DNA of 26,000 bases from Mesostigma viride (Eukaryota > Streptophyta > Mesostigmatophyceae > Mesostigmatales > Mesostigmataceae). A program made the translations under genes and the position numbers. Every line of letters begins with the position of its first letter. Position 1 is the first letter of the stretch. The stretch is taken from the NCBI GenBank assembly GCA_009746045.1, contig RPFO01000104.1:7308750-7334749 (forward strand), read 5' to 3'. Below, one piece after another: positions 1 through 11,100 of the stretch. A model generated the notes under the pieces. The model saw nothing but the letters and a program-made list of their open reading frames with translations, was not told the DNA's origin and ran no database searches.

Positions 1-146
1 CACATGCCTGCTTCGAATATGAATGCTATTTCAAATCCTGTTCTTTTCTCGTAGTTTCAACTAGTCTGTGCCATCCTGCTGCCTCTCATGTCATCTACGA
101 ATTGGCGTGATTCTGCTGTCTCTCTCGGCCGTCTCCCACACCACAG

Positions 147-293
147 AAGTCCAAGGGCAGCCACCACGGTCGGCGGGTGTCTGGCAAGCGCAAGCTGGAG
201 GCCGACGACGTGGTCAGCCCAACCATCCTGCACAAGCGTGTGCGGGAGATTCTGTCCGAGAACCAACACAACGTCCGCTACAGTGCGCTGTGA
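147..293 (+). CDS. 3'-terminal exon of a gene beginning outside the window (unidentified basic protein)
   Basis: An acceptor (pyrimidine-rich stretch ending CACCACAG at 146) is followed by 48 open codons and TGA at 291-293. The peptide starts KSKGSHHGRRVSGKRKLE and ends VREILSENQHNVRYSAL. It is rich in Lys, Arg and His in its first half, like a nuclear or nucleic-acid-binding tail, and is probably helical in the second half. Codons are GC-rich at the third position (CTG, GTG, GAG, AAG), as in the other two genes here, which is the main reason to believe it. Upstream sequence (1-146) is AT-richer and looks like intron. There is no start codon in this frame, so the exon depends on splicing from further left. 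The family is not recognised. The last 15 bases of the exon are repeated 30 bp downstream (309-323). Confidence 0.5.
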   Translation, partial: KSKGSHHGRRVSGKRKLEADDVVSPTILHKRVREILSENQHNVRYSAL

Positions 294-991
294 AAACACA
301 ATGTTTATTACAGTGCGCAGTGACGACGGCCAAGGTCGGCTGGTGCGTGGATGGTGTCGCATGGTGTGGCTTGGTCAGCCATCAAGGTGACATGGCTTGC
401 TGCTTCAGCTGAACATCATCACTTGCCTGCTGCAAACCATTGGTTAAGAGCAAGCAAGACCATGCTGGAAGCGTGCGTACCCCCTAGGCCCCTACCTGAA
501 AATCCGTGCAGGACTCTTTGACATGCCTTTGTGCATGGCACGCAATTTTTTCGTAGCTTACGTAGGTGCAGCTACTCCCTGTAGAAGAATAGGTTTTACT
601 GGGCATGATAAGCCAGTCACAGCTTTTTACTTATCTTTTTACATTACCCATTGCCTAGACCATGCCAACATGCATTGGCATATGCCTGCGTTTCAGTAGG
701 GTTGGCTTGGAACCAGGCGACTGGAAGGATGGTATGCCATGTGATGTGTGCTAGGGTAAACATAGATTAGTCATATGCACATGGTGTTTTATCAAGAGAT
801 GTTGATGCATGCATGCACACATTCATGCCACAGGTCGTATTCTACCCTAAATGTTGTATCCATTATTATTCTAAAATTGCTTCATGCTGAGTCGTGTGCA
901 ATGCATGACATGCATCCTGATTGAGACAGATTGCCTGAAATGTTGTTCAGAAACCAACGCAAGGCATGTGCACAACGTTTAATTACTGGCA
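294..991. other. intergenic, no gene seen
   Basis: This stretch has mixed composition with many short ORFs and no GC3-biased frame. The only notable thing is an imperfect echo of the preceding exon end (tacagtgcgc at 309, first seen at 279). It would include the 3' UTR of the leftmost gene; no polyadenylation signal is obvious. Confidence 0.4.
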
Positions 992-1334
992 CTACGGTTG
1001 TCGCTGTTTGAAAGATCGTTCGATATGCAAGGCCAGGAGCATTGCAGAGACAATTGTCATTATTGTGTACGTACGCACCACCTGTAGCGGCGTGTCAAGT
1101 TGATTGATCACTCGATCGATCATGCATGTTATATGCACGCATATCAAGGTATGCATGCATCTGCATGGGCCGGTCCATGCGCGCCATGTGTACGGCATGC
1201 AATTGGTGGCAAGGCAGCCCTCCTTCCAGGCAGGGACTTCAGTGGTAGTCCGCGGCCGAGCAGGGCGCCACGGGCGGCGGGGGGGGGTCAGTCCAGCAGC
1301 ACCGAGAGGGATGGCTGTCTCGGGGTGGAGCGGT

Positions 1335-1372
1335 GGGGGGGGGGGGGGGGGGGGTGGGGGGGCGCGAGCCCG
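1335..1372. repeat. poly-G tract
   Basis: An almost pure G run of about 38 bases, broken by a single T, sits inside a GC-rich block (about 1190-1700). It could form a G-quadruplex on the plus strand and its exact length is prone to assembly error. Confidence 0.9.
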
Positions 1373-1450
1373 ACCCGTCAAGGAAACATTGTGGGCCAAC
1401 CAACGGTCATGCAGGGCTGACTGGCGCCGCGGCACCGTCCCCCGTGTGCT

Positions 1451-1733
1451 TCATGCACCTGGGGGTGCGCTGCCGCCGGCCGCCCAGAGCCGGTCAATGT
1501 GCATGGTATACCACATTTCCTTGCCTTGGTTGCGAGCCTGGCAGGCCTTGGCAACGTTGGCATCCGCGATGCACTGGCCGGGCCGCCTCTGCGTCCTGAG
1601 CACTGACATGCGTAGGCCTCCACGAGGGCAGCCTTGAGCACCGCGGTTCCAGCAGCGGGTCCCGGTTGCACTTGTTCATGAAAGCGGTGCCGGGCGGCCT
1701 GCGGGCCAGGACCTTGGGGTACGTCTTGCCGGT
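1451..1733 (-). pseudogene. possible frameshifted coding relic
   Basis: Reading the minus strand, the protein-like signal moves between frames. It begins YTGKTYPKVLARRPPGTAFM (about 1733 down to 1674), continues in a second frame as VLKAALVEAYACQ, and ends in a third frame as GQCIADANVAKACQARNQGK, then EMWYTMHIDRLW, before TGA at 1453-1451. Composition is GC-rich, unlike the AT-richer DNA on either side. The frame changes suggest a decayed gene or element. An unrecognised multi-exon gene is an alternative, but I see no convincing splice sites joining the pieces. The family is not recognised. Confidence 0.22.
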
Positions 1734-1742
1734 ATAGCTATA

Positions 1743-1804
1743 GAGTACTACCGTCTCACGTTTCGAGACTGAACAAGTCTCGAGTGGACACGTGTGTAGT
1801 ACTC
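1743..1804. repeat. nested inverted repeat
   Basis: The outer arms are gagtactac (1743-1751) and gtagtactc (1796-1804), a perfect 9-bp inverted repeat. The inner arms are cgagact (1764-1770) and agtctcg (1776-1782), separated by a 5-base loop. Together they could form a stem with an internal bulge. It may be the edge of a decayed mobile element, since a tRNA-like segment follows at 1932. Confidence 0.6.
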
Positions 1805-1931
1805 CTACACACAGATCTCGAGTGATTTATCTAGTACCAAATCCGAAAGGCTTGCATCACTCCCCGGAAAGGAGAACTTTTGCGGATGACTGTATAGGTG
1901 TAAGTTGGCGATGCCATGGTAACCGGAGACG

Positions 1932-1989
1932 TCCGTCCTATAGTCAGCGAAAGTTGGTGCGAGAGGTCCCCAGTTCGATTCCGGTCGGA
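1932..1989 (+). other. tRNA-like relic (possible SINE head)
   Basis: Acceptor-like arms tccgtcc (1932-1938) and ggtcgga (1983-1989) pair at six of seven positions. A tatagtcag stretch resembles an A box, and gttcgattcc (1973-1982) matches the B-box/T-loop consensus. The T-stem is about three bases short and the whole is only 58 nt, so it is not a working tRNA gene. A tRNA-derived SINE head or a decayed tRNA fits better. Confidence 0.3.
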
Positions 1990-2563
1990 TTCATTTGCAG
2001 ATCGCGTTTTTCCGCGTTTTCCGCGGCCCGGCACTGAACGCAAATGGTTTTCACCTTTGCGGAGTGCCTGATCAGAATAGAGTACTTATCTCCGCACATC
2101 TGAACCCTGTGATGCCAGATCTCCTTTGCGGACGTTCCGAGCTTCGCACTGGATTCGTTGTCCACATCGTCGCGTCGATGCAGCAACACGATGTTTTCTG
2201 GCCAGCTTTGGTTCCCGCCGCACATTTGAAAGTGCTGTCCTAGTCCGGATTCTAAATGCACCGTGTGCAGTTTTGGACGTTTGGATTCATGGCATGGCTA
2301 ACGTATAATGATGACTGACTAGCCATGCATACCTTTTCAGTGGTTTTCCATTTGCGGGTATTTCGTCGTAAATGCTGGGAGAGCGATCGCAGCAATATGG
2401 TGCTCACCACTAGACACTCCCGGCCAGTAATTAGGCTCGACTAGACTAGATACCTTAGAATTCGGTTAGTTCGATTACGCGGCTTCTTCCAAGGTCTCCA
2501 ACCATCCATGGATAATAAATAAAGACTCGTGCTGCCGTTGGGGAGTCACGGAGCATTAACCCC
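1990..2563. other. intergenic, no gene seen
   Basis: This stretch has no strongly biased frame. It has short open stretches on both strands but no recognisable protein. It may be the body of the element whose head is the tRNA-like segment; I see no terminal repeat to define its end. Confidence 0.3.
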
Positions 2564-2592
2564 GATGGATGGATGGATGGATGGATGGATGG
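2564..2592. repeat. (GGAT)n microsatellite
   Basis: About seven perfect copies of GGAT. Confidence 0.9.
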
Positions 2593-2736
2593 GTGCAAAC
2601 AGTCCTACCGGTCTAATCTATCTACATCAGCTACCTACGACATGATCTCCCTGTGCTACATGATCTCCCAACGGAGGCATGTTATAAGTTAATTTAATTT
2701 AATTTTGATGCCACATGAGTGGTTGATGTACAGGCC

Positions 2737-3492
<756 letters not shown>

Positions 3493-4648
3493 AGTGAAGT
3501 ACATGTAAGTAAGTAAATAAGTCAGTCAGTCATTCAGTCAGTAAGTACGTGAACATTCACTGAAGGCATGTCACAGAGTACCCGATGAGATACTTTTATA
3601 CAGGCCAAGCATGGAATACATACATTCCTTATGAATGAGACAACCAGCGCTCCTTGTCAAGGAGGCAACCATTCTGCACAAAATGTCACGTACTCAAGTA
3701 CTTTGCATTAGCATTCAATAAGCATCCTGCACACTTCGATCCATGGAACAAGAACACCGCCGTTTGGAATGGTGTAACCCGATGTCGGTGTCAGACTAGT
3801 GGCCATGGGTGTCACAGGGTACGTCCCTGTGGGGCAGCTACAAACATTATCTTGAAGCTATATCTGCCAAACCATCATTATTCACTGGCTACAGGCGCTG
3901 CTATACAAACCAATCCTAGCACCTGCTACCTTCACCTCCGTCAGCTGGAGGGTGTTTCTTGGCTAATGAGTACACGGGGAGGGGGGGGGGGGGGGGGGGG
4001 GGGGGCGTAAATGTCCCGCACACAAGTTTGTGAGACTGTTTGCACGGCCATTTCAAGCCCCCATCGACCCCCCGGCTGGACACCAAGCTCCAGCACTATT
4101 TTGTACTTGTCATCCTGCAAATCTCTTTCAGCCGGCTCTCCAAAACACAGCCCAGCTATTCATGGCAGGGACGTTGCTTTCTCAAAGGGGACTGTTTTCT
4201 TCCTTAAACTGCAGTACCACGTCACCGGGAACGTAAGACACCAAGGCCTCCAAAACACTGGGCCCCATGGGCCCTATCCCGCCACCAGTGCTATCACTCA
4301 GACATCCCCACCGACCCGCGGGGCAGTGTTACACACATAATCCGCCTCATCAGGGCACTAGTATTCTGGGGGGTGGGGGGTCGGCGCTGGGACGGGTCGG
4401 ACCCCGTCTCTGGTTAAACGCGCATCCCCCCCATGCCTTTTCCCTAAACTATGCCACACAAACACCATGGGCCCGCACACCCACCAATACATGCCTTGTC
4501 TCGCTTATCTCGCCCGCGCAATCAGGGTGACCTCATCACGCAACCGAGGCTGCTCCCTTGTCACACATGCCCAACCAAATAAAGCATGGCTCGCTTTGCT
4601 TTCATTTCGCAAATCACATCACGGGGTCGCTCATCGCCCCGCCCTCCG
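3493..4648. other. intergenic, no gene seen; contains poly-G at 3977-4005
   Basis: The start is CAGT-rich (3521-3545), probably degenerating from the AAGT array. A run of about 29 G occurs at 3977-4005. From 4020 to 4640 the plus strand is C-rich, with no biased reading frame and no recognisable protein. Confidence 0.45.
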
Positions 4649-4830
4649 CCACCCACCCACCCACCCACCCACCCACCCACCACACCCACCCACCCACCCA
4701 CCCACCCACCCACCCACCCACCCACCCACCCACCCACCCACCCACCCACCCACCCACCCACCCACCCACCCACCCACCCACCCACCCACCCACCCACCCA
4801 CCCACCCACCCACCCACCCACCCACCCACC
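4649..4830. repeat. (CCCA)n tetranucleotide array
   Basis: About 45 units of CCCA, broken once by CACA near 4680. The THPP and GGWV reading frames across it are repeat artefacts. It lies about 280 bp downstream of the kinase stop codon, so it may fall in or beyond its 3' UTR. Confidence 0.97.
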
Positions 4831-4974
4831 GAGGCCACGGCTTCTGCTGTTGCCGCGCACGCACGAAACTCAACAACCCGCGAACGCCGCTGTGCGCGCT
4901 GAAGCCATCGCGCAACCACACGGCCCAGCTGTCGGGCATCATGTCACCCCCCTAGCAACCCCGCTGCCCTGAAT

Positions 4975-5112
4975 CATGTGGCCTAGTCGTCACGTGTCAG
5001 TCATAAGGGCCCCGCAGTCATCGTGCGCTCGCGTGAGCCTCATGTGCGACCCTAGCCATCGTGCTCGCCTCATACAGCCACTTTCTCGTCGCACTCGCGT
5101 CGTACAGCCCCT
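4975..5112. repeat. degenerate short repeats beyond the kinase stop codon
   Basis: Variants of ctagtcgtc, tcgcactcgcgtcgtacagcc and catcgtgctcgcctcatacagcc recur between 4983 and 5120, reaching into the last codons of the kinase. They look like old tandem copies, about 30 to 45 bp apart, of the gene's 3' coding edge. Confidence 0.4.
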
Positions 5113-8100
5113 CTAGTCGTCGCGCTTGAGCTTGAAGAACCGGCCCAGCATCGTGCGCGACGCACGCAGCTGGAACTTGGTCACTGTGCTGCGCATCGCG
5201 CGCGAGAAGGTGCCGATCAGTCCCTTCTTCTGCATGTCGTTCAGCTCGTACTCCGACAGGCCGCCCACCTCGGGCAGACCCGTCTTGACAAACCGCTCGG
5301 AGAGCCACGCGCCCAGCTCGCTCTCGTTGGTCGGCTTCATGATGCTGTCCTCGATGAAGCCGTACACGGGCAGGAAGCCCACCCCGGTGAAGAAGGGGTG
5401 CAGCAGAGCGGCCGACGCAGACTTGCGGTCCTCGGGGCGCTTGGCCACCAGCGACTTGGCCAGGTCCCACCCTGCAGGGTGGTGGGTTGTGGGGTAACGA
5501 GTGGAGATGGGAGGGGGGGTGGAGAAGGGGGATGGGGAAGGGGAAGTGTGGGGTCGAGGGGGGCATTGGGGGGGAGAAGGGGAACAGGGATCCGAGGGGA
5601 AGGGAGTGGGGAACACGGGGAACGGGAAGGGGACGATGGGGGGAAGGACAGGGGGGGTATTCGAATCGTTGGCACGTGCATGGGGGAGGATGACGAGACC
5701 AGGGGACAGGATGAGCGCTGAGCTATCGGGCCTGGAGCTCATTGGGGCTTAAGAACTCTTGAGGCTTGAGGTTCTCCAGGCTTGGAGATGTTGTGGAAAC
5801 GCTCAGCCCAGCGAAACAGGGTCAGCGCTGCCCAACAGATGCCGACAATGTGCGCTCGCTTCATTTGGTTGCCAAGCAAGTCGCCAACTCTATGGCCAAC
5901 CCTCACACGCCATCCTCTGGGCCAATAGCCCATTATTCATTCCCACACTTGCAATTGTTGTGATGGCATCAGAAGCCCACCGGGAGATAGCCCCCTGCTA
6001 GTGAGGCATATACCTACAGCCCCCCTAGTGACGCAGTTATCGAGCCATGCAGATATATCCTGACATACCGGCGCCGTTCTCGGCGTCCAGAAGCTCAAAC
6101 CCTTGCATCCAGTCCCTGGCCTCCTTCGCGCGCTTGGACTTGGCGCGCCACTTGTCCAGATCGTAGTCGCACTGCTTGAGCTGGCGGTTGAAGGAGATGA
6201 GCGCGTTGTCACTGCGCAGCGCAGGGATGGCCTGCAAGGTAGGGAGTGGTCATGGGAATGATGATGGCGATCATGGTGGTGGTGATGGTGTGGTGTGGGG
6301 TGGGTGGAGGGGGAGGCAACGGCGGGGGGAGGGCGGCGGCAGCGGGGGTCATTGAAAAGCTTCTCACACTGTGAGACATGCTGCAACTATGCAATGGCAA
6401 GAAATGGCAGGTTGTGGCACAACCGCGCTTGCGTGACATGCACTTACTGTAGCGAATGAGTCTGTTGACTGGGATAGCATACCGGCTGCCGTTCATCTGT
6501 TGTGGCATGACTGTACGCTATGATTCGTTGATTCATTCTGGTGCTTCCGTTTTTAGAGTCACTGCATGCAAACTATTTGGCCACTTTGTCCGTGCCCTGT
6601 TTGTTGTGCATCGCACACCAGCTGCCCGTGTGGCATGGCGGTAGACTAGTACCGTGGCCTGTTTGTGTCGTTCCCTGCCTGGGTCGTGTCCTGCTTGCGC
6701 GGCATCGCTTACCAGCTGCAGCCAGATGAGGCCCGCGCTGTACATGTCAAACTTGTCCGGGCGGTTGAGCTGGGGAAGGAAGGGCACCAGGGGGGGAGGT
6801 GAAGGAAAGCAGGGAGTGAAGGAGGGAAGGAGGGGCACACAGGTCAAGGACAGGTTATAACAGGACAAGGGGATGCGGTGAAGGAGGCACAAGAGGAGGG
6901 GCTTGCACGAGGATCCATCGGGCAGGTAAGTGCAAAGGTGGGAAGAACAGCGGGTAAAGTGCCAGGATAGGAGGGGAGGGGTGAGGAGCCAGGGTAGGAG
7001 GGAAAGGGGCGACGTGCCAGGTGAGGGGACCCCCGGGCCAGCATGCCATGCGCTACCATGCAATTAGTCAACAGGAGAGAAGTGACCACGTGAATAGCTA
7101 GGTGCACGAAACAATGAAGAAACAACCATGGGAAAGTGGGAATGGAGGGTGATAACGCTGCACATGCCTTCCCAGCTCTACTGCCAGAGTTGCGTCACCA
7201 ACGCTACGAACAGTTTGCTGCACCCAAGCTGGTGCTATACTGGCCACATCACCTGCCACAGGACGGGCGACAGCAGGGTTGCAAGCAGCCGCGGTTGTAC
7301 ACTCTATCTTGTCCTATCAGCATATGTCTTATGGCTAACCTTGTAAAACCCTCCCCCACGCACCTGCCACAGGACGGGCGACAGCAGCGTGGCTACCAGC
7401 GTGGGCGGGGCCTTGGGCGTCTGCGTGGACATGACGTACTGCTCGGGCGCCGCGTACCTGCAAGGGGAGGGGTAGGGGGGAGGGTGGGCCATAAGGGGGT
7501 CGGATCAGCGTGGGGCCGATAGAGGGTGGCAGCGAACCGGTACAGGCCACCCCACAGACGTTCGGTATGATAGCCAACCGGTACACGAACATGACGAAAG
7601 GGCAGTGGCAAAGCATGTCAGCTGTTGTGCAAGTACAGGAGCTGATGCAGCTCAACGGACGCAGAGAGGGTAATCATACTTACAGGTTATCAGGGATGGA
7701 AGATGAAAGCATTAACAGTTTGTTATCCCATGCAACCTGTCCCACCAGATGCGCATGAACGAAGAAGGCGTGAATAGGTAATGACTCCAAACGAGGCAAC
7801 GGTAGTAACAGCCGCTGTTAGGACGCACTGCTAGGACACACAGATAGAGCACCTGTGCTGAGCACACTAGAACATAGGGAAGGGAAGGCTGGCAACGGGA
7901 CATAGCAGGGTAGTTCATAGAGCGAGCTCCACAAGGTAATGGGATGCTTTTCCACAAGTTACGAATGCCAGTATACAGGGAACTCGAGCCAGTAAAACAG
8001 GCTGCATAGACCTGAACCTGCACCTGCAGTTCTATTATTGAAAACCTCAGTCGTGGCCAGTCCCATCCACTGTGTCCCAAACCAGGCAGACATAGTCTGG

Positions 8101-11100
8101 ACTTTGGGCGAAGCCCCACATGCTCCCCGCCCCGCCCCGCCCCCCCCCCCCAACTCAGTGCAAGTTTGTGTGCTAACACAAGTGCGCTAGGGCATGACTT
8201 CCTGCAGTTCTTATTATTGTAATTTTTATGAAATATTATTACTTTTAAAATATTATTAAACTATACCACCTACCGCGGGTCGAGCAGGAACTCGTTGGGT
8301 GCGTGCGTGCGTGTGTGCCAGTGCGTGACGACTTGCTTGCAACATTCATTACTATTATTACAACAATACCCACCGCGGGTCGAGCAGGAACTCGTTGGGG
8401 ATGTAGTTGACGCCGTAGCGCAGGTCAGCCGCCGCGCCCAGGTCAATCACCTTGAGCTGGCCGGTGGCTGGTGACGGGACCAGCATGATCGTAGGGGAGA
8501 AGAGGGGGGGCAACGGGGGCAAGGGAGAAGACGGCCAGGTGGGGCGCAGGGGGCAACAAAGAGGGGGGGACTGCCAATAGGGTCATTGTGAGTCGTGAAT
8601 ATCTATATTAAATGAGCAAATTCATCAGCAGGCCGAAATGCGAGGTTGCCAGATCTTGTCTGTGGAGGTAGCGTCCCTCATCAAGGGTAGAGAGAGATAG
8701 AGAGGGCCACACACGAGACGTTGCGAAAGAGGATTCGTTCCGGTACCCTCTCAACTAGCATGCGCATACCCCGCATGCTATACGGGCGTTTATATTCGAC
8801 GCATGGGGTGCTCTGCATCCACCCATGCACTCGATTGCAACGAGGATACCCATTCTCATGTTATATAGACACAACTTGGCATCACCTAGTGATTGACTGT
8901 ATTGACTCCCACTTGGCGAAGACCATGTTCTGGGGCTTCATATCAAACCAACACCTCCGGCTTGTCTCACACCCCCACCCGCAGCAAACACACAGCGCCG
9001 CACACCCCTTCCCCGCTCTGGGACTCACACTCGGCGAAGACCATGTTCTGGGGCTTCATGTCGCGGTGTACGATGCCGATCCCGTGCAGCTTCTTGAGCG
9101 CAAGCAGGATTTGCTTCATGATCGCCTTGATGATCGCGGCCTCGCGCTCGGGCCCACGCTGGTCCGCGGGGACCGCCTCGCCTAGCAGCGCCACCTCCAT
9201 CTGGGTGGCGGGGAACAAAATGGTAAACAATCCGGTGAACAGTGGGGTAAGCTACCGGGCAAACATTAAGTGGGCAAACAAGGGGTGTAAGAGCAGCGAC
9301 ACCTCCATCTGTAAGGGCCGGGGGGAAGGGGGGGAAGGGGGGGGAGGGGGGCGGCAACGTAATGACAGAGGGCAAATGAGGCGAGCAACTGGTTGAGAGA
9401 GGGAGGAGAGCAAGGGGTAGAGCAAAGAGTTGAGAAAGGGAGAACAAGGGGGGTAGAGCAAGGAAGAACGGGTGAGGGAGGAGGGGTGAGGGAGGAGGGG
9501 TGAGGGTGGAGGGGTGAGGGAGGAGGGGTGAGGGAGGAGGGGTGAGGGTGGAGGGGTGAGGGAGGAGGGGTGAGGGAGGAGGGGTGAGGGTGGAGGGGTG
9601 AGGGAGGAGGGGTGAGGGAGGAGGGGTGAGGGAGGAGGGGTGAGGGAGGAGGGGTGAGGGAGGAGGGGTGAGGGAGGAGGGGTGAGGGAGGAGTGAGGGA
9701 GGAGGGGTGAGGGAGGAGGGGTGAGGGAGGAGGGGTGAGGGAGGAGGGGTGAGGGAGGAGGAAAGACTGTCGAGCACGAGGGGTTGGGTAAGGTGTTATT
9801 AAGGGCATATGGTGCAAGAGCAGGCAGATATTTGACTTGGTCTTGCCAGGCATGGGAAAGAGGTCATCATGAGCACATGACCTCATGATGACCAAGGCAC
9901 CACGAAAGTGGCGTCGGCGTGCACGCTAGGTGCGACAGGAGGCAATCATACGGCTTTTTTCATAAATGTGATCTGCTCACATACATACCTTGTGCACGAC
10001 TTCTATTTATAGTATTTATCGGACACAACGCGCCCGTGGTGTCCGCTGCAAGCCGTCTACTGCGCACGCCACGGAAGAAACTGGCATGGCCAACAAAGCC
10101 CATGGGAAAGCAGCGGTGGGCGCACAACGGCGCGGTGAGACGATGCCTGCCTCATGGACACAGACTCGGACAAGAGGGACATGGTGGGGTGGGTTCCGTG
10201 GGAATGGGTGCGCTAGGCCGTAATGGGGTGGGCACAGGCAAGGGGGCCTCAAACGGTTGCGCTTGTGGGTGGCACCGTGCCTAGACGCGCTAGGTATGAG
10301 AGAGCTGGCCCTGCGATGCTGTAAACTGCTTGGTGTGTTGGCTCGCCCCGACCCCCGCAGCTCATGCGTGGCTCCCCCGCATCAGCAAGATTCCCCAGCC
10401 GAGGTGTGTGCCTCCCTGAGGCCCGCTTAAGCATGCCTCCCAAGACGCACATGCCCATCTTCAGCATTGGCCTCCCCCTCTCACTCACATTGTAGGGGAA
10501 GTCGCGCGACATGATGAGGTCGGCCAGCGTGGAGCTGCCCTCATACTTCCAGACCAGCCACTGGGACACGCGCAGGGGGCCCACCTGGGGTGCAGCGCGC
10601 ATGATGCAACGGTGGCAGCATGTACAACGCGGCAGGCGGATGGGTTAAAAACAGGTGACTGCGTTAGCCACCCGCGTCATACATGGGTCGTTCCGCAGCC
10701 TGAGGGGCCAGCCGCCCGCCTAATGGACTCATTTCATTCACTGGTCTGTCGGGCCCTTTGAACACGAGCGAGACGAGGCGAGGCAGGAACCTGGGCGCAA
10801 TCCTAGCTCCCCTTGACGAATGAAAGAATTCCATTGCATGGGCGCCCCTGCCTTTCCGTCCCCGTCCCCTCGGTAGACCTGACCACCCGCTGGCGTGGCT
10901 GGCTGGCGTGCCGGACTGCCTGCCAGCACTATGCTCCGCCCCTGCGGTATGAAGTACTCTGATTTCATCACTCGCTTGCTTGGCTGGCCAAAAGTGCACA
11001 CGATGCCCTCTGCCCCCTGCCCTCTGCCCCCCAGCCCCCTGCCCCCGAATGACTTGCCCAAGGGCAGCCAGCCTGCCTACCCACACAACCATGCATTCTA

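Noticed and set aside
1950-1989. A functional tRNA gene
   Set aside because: The T-stem is too short and the total length is only 58 nt, so it is kept only as a tRNA-like relic.
4329-4333. TGTAA-type polyadenylation signal for the kinase (minus strand)
   Set aside because: It lies about 780 nt beyond the stop codon, past the CCCA array, and a five-base match is expected by chance.
4467-4972. THPP-rich and GGWV-rich proteins on both strands
   Set aside because: They arise from the CCCA array and appear in several frames at once.
9025-9895. Pro/Ser-rich 250- and 209-residue minus frames
   Set aside because: They read through the 14-bp minisatellite; only the last part overlaps real kinase exon 5, and in another frame.
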